The notes under the pieces are model-generated. The model had not been told where the DNA came from. It saw nothing but the letters and a program-made list of their open reading frames with translations, and ran no database searches. A DNA stretch of 34,469 bases. Origin: Pseudacidovorax intermedius (lineage in GTDB: Bacteria; Pseudomonadota; Gammaproteobacteria; Burkholderiales; Burkholderiaceae_C). Numbering within the stretch: position 1 is the stretch's first letter; the number at the start of each line of letters is the position of its first letter. The DNA lies in the NCBI RefSeq assembly GCF_001476815.1, contig NZ_LDSL01000034.1, forward strand, positions 1 to 34,469, in the 5' to 3' direction. Position numbers and translations under genes: made by a program. Shown here piece by piece: positions 26,978 through 34,469 of the stretch.

Positions 26978-27961
26978 TCAGGCCGCGGCCGCAGGCGCGG
27001 CGGGCTTGCGGTAGTCGTAGTTGCGGTTGAGCCGTTCGAGCAGGTAGTCGCCGTAGCGCACCGGCGGGTGCTGCGGCGGATGGTCCACATCGGTGCAGGT
27101 GGGCAGGCACTCGATGCGCGTGTCCATCGACGGGTCGAGGAAATAGGGCAGCGAATAGCGGTCGCCGCCCGAGCGGTTGATGACGCGGTGCGGCGTGGAG
27201 ACCAGGCGCCCGTTGGTCCAGCGCGCCAGCATGTCGCCCACGTTGAGCACGTAGGTGTCGGGAATGGGCGGCGCCTCGATCCAGTCGCCACCGCGCGGAC
27301 GCACCTGCAGGCCGCCGGAATCGTCCTGGGCCAGCAGCGTGATGATGCCGTAATCGGTGTGGGGGGCGGAGCCCATCTGCTCGTCCTCGGCAGGCGGCTG
27401 GGGCGGGTAGTGCAGCGCGCGCAGGAAGGTGGTGGGGTGGTCGAAGTGGTGGTCCAGTGCGGTGGCCGGCAGGCCCAGCGCCAGCGCGATCAGGCGCACG
27501 ATGTGGCGGCCCAGCGCATCCACCTCGCGCACGTAGGCCAGCATGGCGGGCTTGAAGCCCGGCAGCCAGTCGGGCCACTGGTTGGGACCCTGCATGGGCA
27601 GGCCGGCGAGCAGGCCCGGATCGTCGGGCGGCAACTCGTGCATGAGCATCAGCGACTCGCTCATGTTCGGCCGGGTCACCCTGGCCACGGTCGAGGTGAC
27701 GATGGTGGAACTCGCCATGCCCATGTAGCCGCGGTGGAAGGCATTGATGGCGAGCGACTGCTTCTGCGCCAGTGTGGAGGCATGGAAGGCGCGCGAGGCG
27801 GCGAAAGCCGCGTCGCGCGTGGCCGGGGCCACCGTGTGGCCGGCGATGTACGCGAAGCCGATCTGGCTCAGCGCTTCGAACAGGGCGCGGGCGTTGTGCC
27901 GGGCAAGCGGCGCGTCGGCATCCAGGCTGCCTTGCAGGTCGACGAGCGGAATGTGCTTCAT
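26978..27961 (-). CDS. 2-oxoglutarate/Fe(II) oxygenase, isopenicillin-N-synthase-like (first paralogue)
   Basis: A 327-residue non-haem iron dioxygenase. The N-terminal DIOX domain (IPLVDLQ, then RALFEALSQIGFAYIAGHTV) precedes the jelly-roll core. The iron triad is H201 and D203 (SAPHTDYGIITLLAQDD) and H258 (LVSTPHRVINR). The 2-oxoglutarate pair is R268 and S270 (RYSLPYFLDP). Such enzymes hydroxylate or demethylate small substrates; fungal thymine-7-hydroxylase belongs to this branch. ATG 27961 overlaps the stop of the isochorismatase-like gene by four bases. It shares HxDYG and ECLPTC segments with the partial oxygenase at 33951, so the operon carries two paralogues. Substrate is unknown. 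Confidence 0.9.
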   Translation of the reverse strand: MKHIPLVDLQGSLDADAPLARHNARALFEALSQIGFAYIAGHTVAPATRDAAFAASRAFHASTLAQKQSLAINAFHRGYMGMASSTIVTSTVARVTRPNMSESLMLMHELPPDDPGLLAGLPMQGPNQWPDWLPGFKPAMLAYVREVDALGRHIVRLIALALGLPATALDHHFDHPTTFLRALHYPPQPPAEDEQMGSAPHTDYGIITLLAQDDSGGLQVRPRGGDWIEAPPIPDTYVLNVGDMLARWTNGRLVSTPHRVINRSGGDRYSLPYFLDPSMDTRIECLPTCTDVDHPPQHPPVRYGDYLLERLNRNYDYRKPAAPAAAA

Positions 27962-28665
27962 GCCGGAGTCTCTGCGGCAGACGCGGAGGCGTGCTGGCGC
28001 CAAACGGCCAGCAGGTCCGCCGAATCCATCACCAGCCCCAGGTGCAGCGACACCATGGCCAGCGCGGCCTGTTCCAGGGGTTCGTCGGTGCCGCGCACCA
28101 GGTCGCGCAGCACGACCACGCGGTAGTTGCGGTTGTTGGCATCGAAGGCGGTGTTGAGCACGCAGCAGTCGGTGAAGCCGCCGTCCAGCACCACGGTGTC
28201 GATGCGCTGGTTGCGCAGCAGGAAATCCAGGTCGGTGGGGTAGAAGGCCGACAGGCGGCGCTTGTTCTCCACCTTCAGGTCGCCGGGCTCGACGCGCGTG
28301 ACCCACTCGGTCCAGGGCGAGCCTTCGATGGCATGCGCGTCGGCATTGGGAATGGGGCCGACGTGCAGCGGGAAGGTGCGGCGCCAGGCGGCCGGGATGC
28401 CGCCCAGGTCGTCGGCGCCGCCTTCGCGCAGCACCGACTTGACGTGCACGATGCGCCCGCCCAGCGCCCGCACCTGGTCGTGGAAGGCGTTGATCGGCGC
28501 CACCACGTCGCGCGCCCGCGGGGCCGGGCAGGGACAGTCCGGCGAATCGTCCAGGTGGCCGCGGTGCATGTCGATGGACACGACCGCGGTGCGGGACAGG
28601 TCGAGGTAGTCGGCGAACTGGCCAGGGTCCAGGTCGCGCGGCTGGTTGTAGACATAGGCGCGCAT
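27958..28665 (-). CDS. Isochorismatase-like cysteine hydrolase
   Basis: A 235-residue hydrolase of the isochorismatase-like fold. The catalytic triad is visible as D32 (VVSIDMHRGHLDD), K135 (KVENKRRLSAFY) and C168 (GGFTDCCVLNTAFDA). Relatives include RutB (ureidoacrylate amidohydrolase of uracil breakdown), N-carbamoylsarcosine amidohydrolase and nicotinamidase, which cleave amide or carbamoyl bonds. The long N-terminal part and the CPCPAPRA segment (about 44-51) before the usual second strand are less typical. ATG 28665 shares one base with the stop of the permease upstream, so it is embedded in the transporter operon. An amidase step on a ring-opened product is plausible but inferred. Confidence 0.9.
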   Translation of the reverse strand: MRAYVYNQPRDLDPGQFADYLDLSRTAVVSIDMHRGHLDDSPDCPCPAPRARDVVAPINAFHDQVRALGGRIVHVKSVLREGGADDLGGIPAAWRRTFPLHVGPIPNADAHAIEGSPWTEWVTRVEPGDLKVENKRRLSAFYPTDLDFLLRNQRIDTVVLDGGFTDCCVLNTAFDANNRNYRVVVLRDLVRGTDEPLEQAALAMVSLHLGLVMDSADLLAVWRQHASASAAETPA

Positions 28666-29609
28666 CAGCGTCGCTCCTCTCGCAGATAGGGTTGGCCCAG
28701 GGCGCCGGGCTCGTCGTGCACGGCCTGTCCGCCGCGGTGGGCCAGCGCCACCCACACCATCACGCCCAGCGTGACGACGTAGGGCGTCATCAGCACGAAG
28801 TACTGCGGCAGCTGCACGCCGGCCGCGGCCAGCTGGGGGATCAGCGCCTCGATGCAGCCGAAGAGCAGCGCGCCCACCAGCGCCCGCCAGGGCGACCAGC
28901 GCGCGAAGATCACCAGCGCCACGGCGATCCAGCCGCGTCCGCCGGTCATGCCGGCGATCCAGAGCTTGGTGCCCACCACCGAGATGTAGGCGCCTGCCAG
29001 ACCGACCAGCGCCGAGCCCGCCACCACCGCGCCGAAGCGCCACAGCGGCACCGAGATGCCGGCCGCATCGGCCGCCTGCGGGTTCTCGCCCACGGCGCGC
29101 AGGCGCAGGCCCGGCGTGCTGCGGTTGAGCCAGTGCACCGCGGCCCAGAACAGCAGCGGCACCAGGTACACGATCAGGTTCTGGTTGAAGAGGCGACCCA
29201 CAAGCGGCAGCTCGGACAGCAGCGGGATCGGCAGCGCACCGAAGCTGCTGACCGGCTTGTTGGTCCAGTCGAACACCGTGCCCAGCAGGCTGGTCAGCCC
29301 CTGGCAGAAGAAGACCAGCGCCAGCCCGGCGATCACCTGCTGGATGCGCAGCACGATCACCATGAAGGCGAAGAGCAGCGACACCACGGCCGCGGCCAGC
29401 ATGGCCAGCGGCAGCGCGATGGCCGCGTCGTGGAACGCCAGCATGGCGCCGATGCCGGCCAGCGCGCCGACCAGCATCAGCCCCTCGGCGCCGAGCGAGA
29501 GCACGCCCGCGCGCTCGCTCAGGATCAGGCCCAGCGCGGCCAGCGCATAGGGCACCGCGAAATCGGGCGCATTGCCCAGCCAGTTGGTGGCGATGGCGAG
29601 CAGGTCCAT
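28665..29609 (-). CDS. BMP-class ABC transporter permease (second)
   Basis: A 314-residue membrane protein of the nucleoside/branched-chain-type permease family, with about eight to ten helices. NAPDFAVPYALAALGLILSE, then ERAGVLSLGAEGLMLVGALA, and GLRLRAVGENPQAADAAGI are typical of the permeases that work with BMP/PnrA receptors (YufQ type). It begins one base after the stop of the first permease and its stop shares a base with the hydrolase start, so the genes are tightly coupled. Confidence 0.93.
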   Translation of the reverse strand: MDLLAIATNWLGNAPDFAVPYALAALGLILSERAGVLSLGAEGLMLVGALAGIGAMLAFHDAAIALPLAMLAAAVVSLLFAFMVIVLRIQQVIAGLALVFFCQGLTSLLGTVFDWTNKPVSSFGALPIPLLSELPLVGRLFNQNLIVYLVPLLFWAAVHWLNRSTPGLRLRAVGENPQAADAAGISVPLWRFGAVVAGSALVGLAGAYISVVGTKLWIAGMTGGRGWIAVALVIFARWSPWRALVGALLFGCIEALIPQLAAAGVQLPQYFVLMTPYVVTLGVMVWVALAHRGGQAVHDEPGALGQPYLREERR

Positions 29610-29610
29610 G

Positions 29611-30741
29611 TCAGGTGCCTTGTGCCGACGCGATGCGCCGCAGGCGATGGCGGATGAAGAAGTCCGACGAGGCGACGCAGATAACCAGGATGGCCTGGAT
29701 CAGCTGCACCATCGCGAAGGGGATTTGATAGAAGACCTGCAGGTTGCGCCCCGCCACGAAGAGCATGGCGATCAGCACCGCCACCACGCTGGCGGCCAGC
29801 GGGTTGTTGCGTGCCAGGAAGGCGATCAGGATGCCCGAGAAGCCGTAGCCCACGTAGAAGGCCTGCGTGAGCCGGCCTTCCTGCCCAGTCACCACCACGA
29901 AGCCCGCCAGCCCCGCCAGTGCGCCCGACAGCAACACCGCCGTGAGCACCATGCGCGCGACGGGCACGCCCAGCGCGCGGGCCACGCGCGGGTTGGCATC
30001 GACGAAGCGCAGGTACAGGCCGGCGCGGCTCAGGCCCGTGAACCAGGTGGCCAGCAGCGCCGCCAGCACGGCCAGGCCGATGGCCGCGGTGCTGACGTTG
30101 CCAAACCATTCGGGCAGCCGTTCGAAGGCGCGGAACTGCGGCGAGTAGGGGAAGGCATCCTTCGGGTCCTTCCAGGCGCCGTAGACCAGATGCAGCAGGA
30201 AGTTGGCCGCCACATAGTTGAGCATCAGCGAGGCGATGATCTCGTTCACGGCCAGGCGCAGCTTGAGCAGTGCCGGCGCCAGTGCCCAGAGCATGCCCAG
30301 CGCCATGGCCACGGCGCCCATCAGCGGCAGCCGCAGCGCGGCCGGGCCGATGTCGAACATCGACACCGCCGTCGCACCGATGGCGCCGAAGATCATCTGA
30401 CCTTCCAGCCCCAGATTCCAGAAGCGAGCGCGGAAGGCGATGGCCGCGCCGATGCCCACCAGGATCATGGGCGCCGCCTGGAAGAGCACGGCCAGCAGGC
30501 TCTGCCGGTCCACCAGCGTCTGCATCACGAACTCGTTGAGCAGTTCGTTGGCGGGCACGCCCGCGGCCACCAGGATCGCGGCCGAGATGGCCAGCCCGAC
30601 GACCACCGCCAGCGCGAGGATCAGCGCCTGCCGGGGCAGGCCCATCTGCTGGCGCAGTTCCAGCGTGTAGCGGCGTGCGAAGAGCGGCACGTGCTTCGCG
30701 CGTGCTTCCGCGGCGGTGGCGCCGAGCGCGGCTTCAGTCAT
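29611..30741 (-). CDS. BMP-class ABC transporter permease (first)
   Basis: A 376-residue permease partner (YufP type). A cytoplasmic N-terminus of about 35 residues precedes the first helix (ALILALAVVVGLAISAAILV). The conserved region AAPMILVGIGAAIAFRARFW, followed by NLGLEGQMIFGAI, and the segment LRFVDANPRVARALGVPVAR are hallmarks of nucleoside-class permeases. Its start overlaps the end of the ATPase gene by eight bases. It pairs with the permease at 28665-29609 to form the channel of the BMP importer. Confidence 0.93.
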   Translation of the reverse strand: MTEAALGATAAEARAKHVPLFARRYTLELRQQMGLPRQALILALAVVVGLAISAAILVAAGVPANELLNEFVMQTLVDRQSLLAVLFQAAPMILVGIGAAIAFRARFWNLGLEGQMIFGAIGATAVSMFDIGPAALRLPLMGAVAMALGMLWALAPALLKLRLAVNEIIASLMLNYVAANFLLHLVYGAWKDPKDAFPYSPQFRAFERLPEWFGNVSTAAIGLAVLAALLATWFTGLSRAGLYLRFVDANPRVARALGVPVARMVLTAVLLSGALAGLAGFVVVTGQEGRLTQAFYVGYGFSGILIAFLARNNPLAASVVAVLIAMLFVAGRNLQVFYQIPFAMVQLIQAILVICVASSDFFIRHRLRRIASAQGT

Positions 30742-32245
30742 GGTTCACCATGGCTTGGCCGACCGCTTGGCGGTCGGCGGGTTGATCGAATTCGGCCACG
30801 ATGCGTCCGCGCGCCATCACGCCCACGCGGTCGGCCAGGGCGAGCACCTCGTCCAGGTCCTCGCTGATGAGCAGCACGGCCGCGCCGGCATCGCGGGCGG
30901 CGCGCAGGCGGGCATGCACCTCGGCACCCGCGCGCACGTCCAGTCCGCGGCTGGGGCTGTGGGCCAGCACCAGGTGCGGCGTGCGGCCGAATTCGCGTGC
31001 CAGCACCAGCTTCTGGGCATTGCCGCCCGACAGCAGCGCGGCCTTCTGGTTCAGGTGGCGCACGCCCTGCACGTCGAAGGCCTGCACGGCCTCGCGCGTG
31101 TCGGCGGCCATGCGGGTGCGGTCCAGCCGCCAGGCCGGGCCGTAGCGGCCGGCCTGCACCTGGCCGATGCCGAAGTTCTCGACCACCGACAGGCCGCCCG
31201 CCAGCGCCAGGCCATAACGGTCGGCCGGGATGGCGGCGAAGTGCGGCAGCCGGCCCTGCACGGGCGCGGCCTCGCCGGTGAGCAGGACCGTGCCTTCCAG
31301 GCCGTCGGCCATGCCCATCAGCGCCTCGGCCAGTTCGCCCTGGCCGTTGCCGCCGACACCGGCCAGGCCGTAGATCTGGCCCGCATGCAGCGTCAGGTCC
31401 ACGCCGTCCAGGGCCTGGCGGCCGTTCGCATGCAGGCGCAGGCCGCGGACGGTCAGCAGCGGCGCGCCGCCCGCGGCGGGCGTCGTGGCCGCCTGACTGG
31501 CCGCGACCGACTGGCCGACGGTCAGCCGCACCAGTTCCTCGATGGGCGTGGCCTTCGGGTCCACCGTGGCCACGGTGCGGCCGCCGCGCATCACGGTCAC
31601 GCGGTCGGCCCAGGTCTTCACGTCGGACATCTTGTGCGTCACCAGCGCCACCGCCGCGCCCTGGCGCGACAGCGCATGCACCGTGGCCAGCAGGCGCTCG
31701 GCCTCCTGGTCGGTGAGCACGGCCGTGGGCTCGTCCAGGATCAGGATGCGCGCGCCCGCCAGCAGCACCTTGAGGATCTCCACCCGCTGCTGCTCGGCGA
31801 TGGACAGGCGGTCGATGCGTGCCCGCGGGTCGATGGCGAAGCCCAGCTCGGCGGCGCGGGCGCGGATCTGTTCCTCCAGCTGCGCCATGCGCCGCCGGTG
31901 GCTGCCTTCGGCCTGCGCGAGCGGATGCCCGAGCAGGATGTTCTCGGCCACTGTGAACGGCCGCACCAGCTTGAAGTGCTGGTGCACCATGCCGATGTGA
32001 AGTGCCGCGGCATCGCGCGGCCCGCCCAGCCGCACCGGGTTGTCGTCCACCAGCAGCTCGCCCTGCTCGGGCGCGTACAGCCCCGCCGCGATGTTCATCA
32101 GCGAGGACTTGCCCGCGCCATTTTCCCCCAGCAGCGCATGCACCTCGCCCCAGCGCGCAGCAAAGTGCGCGTCCGTCAGGGCCTTGAACCCATCGAAGGA
32201 CTTGTGGATGCCCGAGAGGCGCAGGGCGTCAACAGTCATCGCCAT
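30734..32245 (-). CDS. BMP-class ABC transporter ATP-binding protein (tandem NBDs)
   Basis: A 503-residue ATPase with two fused nucleotide-binding domains, as in nucleoside and ribose importers (YufO type). Domain 1 has Walker A GENGAGKSS (40-48), signature LSIAEQQRV (147-155) and Walker B ILILDEPTAVLT (167-178). Domain 2 has a degenerate Walker A without Lys (AGVGGNGQG, 295-303), an intact LSGGNAQK (405-412) and a Walker B variant LVLAHSPSRGLD (425-436) without the usual DE. Degeneracy of domain 2 is normal for this class. ATG 32245 is chosen; ATG 32239 and TTG 32251 are alternatives. The 112-base gap upstream holds repeat copy B. Confidence 0.94.
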   Translation of the reverse strand: MAMTVDALRLSGIHKSFDGFKALTDAHFAARWGEVHALLGENGAGKSSLMNIAAGLYAPEQGELLVDDNPVRLGGPRDAAALHIGMVHQHFKLVRPFTVAENILLGHPLAQAEGSHRRRMAQLEEQIRARAAELGFAIDPRARIDRLSIAEQQRVEILKVLLAGARILILDEPTAVLTDQEAERLLATVHALSRQGAAVALVTHKMSDVKTWADRVTVMRGGRTVATVDPKATPIEELVRLTVGQSVAASQAATTPAAGGAPLLTVRGLRLHANGRQALDGVDLTLHAGQIYGLAGVGGNGQGELAEALMGMADGLEGTVLLTGEAAPVQGRLPHFAAIPADRYGLALAGGLSVVENFGIGQVQAGRYGPAWRLDRTRMAADTREAVQAFDVQGVRHLNQKAALLSGGNAQKLVLAREFGRTPHLVLAHSPSRGLDVRAGAEVHARLRAARDAGAAVLLISEDLDEVLALADRVGVMARGRIVAEFDQPADRQAVGQAMVNHD

Positions 32246-32274
32246 GTCCAAAGAGAAAGTACCGCGGGCAGCTG

Positions 32275-32357
32275 CCGCGGAACTGGCTTTGCCAGGCCGC
32301 AGGCGGCGCCCCCGGAAGGGGGTTGGCGGAGCGCAAAGCGCGGAGCCTGGGGGCGAG
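32275..32357 (-). repeat. Structured intergenic repeat, copy B, between receptor and ATPase genes
   Basis: About 83 bases starting directly after the BMP receptor stop codon. Hairpin 1 pairs CCCCC (32309-32313) with GGGGG (32318-32322) across a GGAA loop. Hairpin 2 is at 32283-32295, enclosed by GCGG (32277-32280) and CCGC (32297-32300). Compared with copy A, hairpin 2 has a C-to-T change matched by G-to-A on the other arm, so pairing is kept. Position between a receptor gene and its transporter genes recalls the REP elements between malE and malF in E. coli. Confidence 0.75.
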
Positions 32358-33455
32358 TCACTTCTGCGTTACCACGCCCTTGACGAACCAGTCCATCTTC
32401 CAGAGGTCGGCATCCGACAGCACGGCACCGGCGGCCACGCGTTCCTTGCCGTCGCGGTCCTTGAGCGGGCCGGCGTAGACCTGCTTGCCCTTCATGATGG
32501 CGTCGCGCTCGGCCTGGATGAGCTTGACCTTGTCGGCCGGCACGGCCGGGCCGAAACCGGCGATGTCCGTGCCGCCGCCGCTCATGGGAATGAAGGCGCC
32601 ATAGGGCTCGGGCTTCCAGTTGCCGGCGATGACCTTCTTGAGCTCGGGCACCAGGAAGCGATCCCACACCCACACCGAGGAGCACAGCGTGGCCTTGGGT
32701 GCGAACTGCCGCAGGTCGCGGTGGTGGCCGGTGCCCCACACGCCGCGCTCCTGCGCCACGATCTGCGGCGTGGGCGAATCCACGTGCTGGCCGATCACGT
32801 CGGCACCCTGGTCGATCAGGGCGGTAGCGGCGGCGCGCTCCTTGACCGGGTCGTTCCAGGTGCCGGTGTAGATCACGTTGACCGTGGCGTTGGGGTTCAT
32901 CTTCTGCGCACCCAGCGCGAAGGCGTTGATGGTCCAGTTCACCACGCCGAAGGGGTTGGCGGCCACGAAGCCCAGCTTGCCCGTCTTGCTGGCGGCGCCG
33001 GCGGCCATGCCGCACAGGTACTGGCTCTCGTAGGTGCGGCCGTAGAAGGATTCGAGGTTGGGCCCGTTGGTCGTGCCCGAGGCATTGAGGAAGGCCACCT
33101 TGGGGTACTTGGCCGCCAGGTCCTTCATGGCGTCGGACTGGCCGAAGGCGGTGCCGATCACGATGTTGGCGCCGCGCGAAATGAAGCGCTCGGCCGCCGG
33201 CTTGATGACCGAGGCGTCCTCGCCCACGTTTTCCACGAACTGGATCTTCTGGCCGAGGGCGGCCTCGATCTTCACGCGGGCCTCGTCGAAGGCCTGCGTC
33301 CAGCCGCCGTCGTTCTTGGGGCCGTAGTACAGCATCGCGATGACGGGCTTGCCGCTCAGGCTGAAGCCAGCCTGCGCGTAGGCGGTGCCGGCCGACAGCA
33401 GCACGGCAGCGCCGGCCAGGGCCACGCTCATGCGGGGAAAGCGCTTGGACAACAT
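32358..33455 (-). CDS. BMP/PnrA-family periplasmic solute-binding protein
   Basis: A 365-residue receptor of the basic membrane protein family, whose characterised members bind purine and pyrimidine nucleosides. A signal peptide covers about residues 1-28 (RMSVALAGAAVLLSAGTAYA); there is no lipobox Cys. The domain contains VIAMLYYGPKNDGGWTQAFD, ISRGANIVIGTAFGQSDAMK, LCGMAAGAASKTGKLGFVAA and DQGADVIGQHVDSPTPQIV. ATG 33455 has GGAGG (TGGAGGTTTCC) just upstream, the best ribosome site of this operon. It heads the BMP importer block and would set its ligand range; a nucleobase or nucleoside is the family expectation. Confidence 0.94.
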   Translation of the reverse strand: MLSKRFPRMSVALAGAAVLLSAGTAYAQAGFSLSGKPVIAMLYYGPKNDGGWTQAFDEARVKIEAALGQKIQFVENVGEDASVIKPAAERFISRGANIVIGTAFGQSDAMKDLAAKYPKVAFLNASGTTNGPNLESFYGRTYESQYLCGMAAGAASKTGKLGFVAANPFGVVNWTINAFALGAQKMNPNATVNVIYTGTWNDPVKERAAATALIDQGADVIGQHVDSPTPQIVAQERGVWGTGHHRDLRQFAPKATLCSSVWVWDRFLVPELKKVIAGNWKPEPYGAFIPMSGGGTDIAGFGPAVPADKVKLIQAERDAIMKGKQVYAGPLKDRDGKERVAAGAVLSDADLWKMDWFVKGVVTQK

Positions 33456-33465
33456 GGAAACCTCC

Positions 33466-33500
33466 AGGAGGAAGGGAGAGGGAAGAGAAAGGAGAGGAAG
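33466..33500. other. 35-base uninterrupted purine run (plus strand) in the BMP receptor leader
   Basis: Positions 33466-33500 contain only A and G on the plus strand, with further purine blocks to 33517. In the operon mRNA this is a long C/U-rich, probably unstructured leader just before the BMP receptor ribosome site. It differs from the surrounding GC-rich coding DNA. The rest of the 109-base gap to the VOC gene shows only a weak GCAC/GTGC stem followed by T residues (minus strand, about 33513-33530). Confidence 0.6.
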
Positions 33501-33564
33501 CGGGAAGGGTGAAAAAGCACGAACAGTGCCGCCCCGGGCGCCGGCCGGTCGGGCGGCGGGCCCG

Positions 33565-33951
33565 TCACATCATGAAGTTGATGCGGAAGACGTTGCCCTC
33601 GGGGTCGAGCAGCACCGACTGGTACCAGTTGTAGTAGGTGACGTAGGGCGGCTTGACGAGCGTGGCGCCGGCCTCCAGCGCGACGGGCACCATGCGGTCC
33701 ACGTCCTCGCGGCTGTCGACGTCGATGTTGAGCAGGAACTTCACGCCCTTCGTGTCCGAGAACTCGGCCAGGTGCAGCAACTCGTAGGCATCGAGGGCGT
33801 TGAAGCCCAGGCTGCTCTTGCCCGTGTCCAGCCCGCGGAAGATCGGCGAGCGGATCGCCTCGATCTCCGGGAAGCCGAACACGCGCTGGTAGAAGCCGCT
33901 CAGGGCGACCACGTCCTTGGCGAAGACGTTGACGTAAGACAGGTGGGCCAT
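33565..33951 (-). CDS. VOC/glyoxalase-fold protein
   Basis: A 128-residue vicinal-oxygen-chelate protein with paired beta-alpha-beta-beta-beta modules: YVNVFAKDVVALSGFYQRVF at the N-terminus and LLDPEGNVFRINF at the C-terminus. The family includes glyoxalases, extradiol dioxygenases and metal-free binding proteins. The metal-binding set is not clearly complete here, because the usual C-terminal Glu position reads RINF. ATG 33951 shares one base with the stop of the oxygenase gene (TGATG); a GTG at 33954 would add one residue. Its place between two oxygenase-transporter parts suggests it acts on, or binds, the pathway compound. Confidence 0.85.
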   Translation of the reverse strand: MAHLSYVNVFAKDVVALSGFYQRVFGFPEIEAIRSPIFRGLDTGKSSLGFNALDAYELLHLAEFSDTKGVKFLLNIDVDSREDVDRMVPVALEAGATLVKPPYVTYYNWYQSVLLDPEGNVFRINFMM

Positions 33952-34469
33952 CACTTGGTCCCGCCGAAGGTGGTCTGCTTGACGAACTTGGACGTGAGGT
34001 GGTCACCCGACGAAATGGGCGCGTACTTGGCCTTCTCGCCCGGCGCCAGGCAGGTGGGCAGGCACTCGACCATGGCGTCGTAGTTGGGCTGGTGGAAGAA
34101 CACGAGCGACTGCCGGCGGTTGGTCTGCGCCACCTCGAAGGGCGGGTTGACCACGCGGTGCATGGTGGAGACCCACTGGTCGTTGGTCCACTGCATCATC
34201 AGGTCGGCGATGTTGACCACCAAGCCGCCCTCGACCAGTGGCACGTCCACCCATTCGCCGGCCTTGTTCTGCACCTGCAGGCCCTTGTCGTCGGGCAGCA
34301 CGATGGTCAGGCTGCCGTAGTCGCTGTGCGCGCCGGCGCGCAGCTGGCCGGGCAGCGGCGCCTCGCGCTGGGGCGGGTACGACAGCACGCGGAACATGCT
34401 GATGTGCTTGTCGATCTTGTCGTCGAAGTAGGTCTCGGGCAGTTCGAGGCCCAGCGCGAGGCGCCGCTG
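33951..34469 (-). CDS. 2-oxoglutarate/Fe(II) oxygenase, isopenicillin-N-synthase-like (second paralogue, N-terminus cut by window edge)
   Basis: The C-terminal 172 residues of a non-haem iron dioxygenase, open to the right edge. Visible are the iron ligands in AGAHSDYGSLTIVLPDD and WVSTMHRVVNPP, and the 2-oxoglutarate pair R-x-S in RRQSLVFFHQPNYDAMVECL. The tail contains ECLPTCLAPGEKAKYAP. The ECLPTC and HxDYG segments are shared with the oxygenase at 26978-27961, but the rest differs widely, so the two are old paralogues. It is the most upstream gene seen in the operon; its own start and promoter lie beyond the window. Substrate unknown. Confidence 0.9.
   Translation of the reverse strand, partial: QRRLALGLELPETYFDDKIDKHISMFRVLSYPPQREAPLPGQLRAGAHSDYGSLTIVLPDDKGLQVQNKAGEWVDVPLVEGGLVVNIADLMMQWTNDQWVSTMHRVVNPPFEVAQTNRRQSLVFFHQPNYDAMVECLPTCLAPGEKAKYAPISSGDHLTSKFVKQTTFGGTK

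Noticed and set aside
30734-32245. Degenerate second nucleotide-binding domain as a sign of decay
   Set aside because: Missing Lys in Walker A of domain 2 is usual in tandem-domain nucleoside and ribose importers; the gene is intact.

Overview
The window is dense, very GC-rich bacterial chromosome with almost no non-coding space. Gene families and order (lptA-lptB-rpoN; argS-SPOR-dsbA; a Bug-type solute receptor; a lemA-TPM-TPM block; a repeat of the type common in Comamonadaceae) point to a betaproteobacterium of the Burkholderiales, probably Comamonadaceae. Genus cannot be decided from sequence alone. No tRNA, rRNA, CRISPR array, phage gene or insertion sequence was seen, and no gap between genes exceeds about 150 bases.

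Left part (1-7.6 kb): a flavin monooxygenase cut by the left edge and a Bug solute-binding protein form an operon divergent from a LysR regulator, with a perfect dyad between them. A minus-strand run follows: a Kef-like cation/proton antiporter, a YbdK-type carboxylate-amine ligase and thiL. Then comes apaG, divergent from rpe.

Middle (7.6-23 kb): mostly housekeeping. It holds rpe with a DUF2214 membrane protein, a PsiF-repeat protein, an EAL/HDOD signalling protein, argS with a SPOR protein and dsbA, then lptA, lptB and rpoN. Two PIN-domain toxin-type genes flank a THUMP-type RNA methyltransferase; only one has an antitoxin. The lemA-TPM-TPM block follows, then a Rossmann-fold protein.

Right part (23-34.5 kb): twelve minus-strand genes, mostly overlapping or touching, run in from beyond the right edge. 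They encode two isopenicillin-N-synthase-like 2-oxoglutarate/Fe(II) oxygenases, a VOC protein, a BMP (nucleoside-class) ABC importer, an isochorismatase-like cysteine hydrolase and a second, PotABCD-like ABC importer. This looks like an uptake-and-oxidation operon, possibly for a nucleobase, nucleoside or related N-heterocycle. It is the best candidate here for an undescribed system; the substrate is inference only.

A structured repeat occurs twice in the same orientation, each time starting directly after a stop codon. The copies differ by a compensatory base-pair change, which supports a folded RNA. One copy lies between the BMP receptor gene and its transporter genes. Several housekeeping genes have a -10-like hexamer 6-8 bases before the ATG, suggesting leaderless transcripts.
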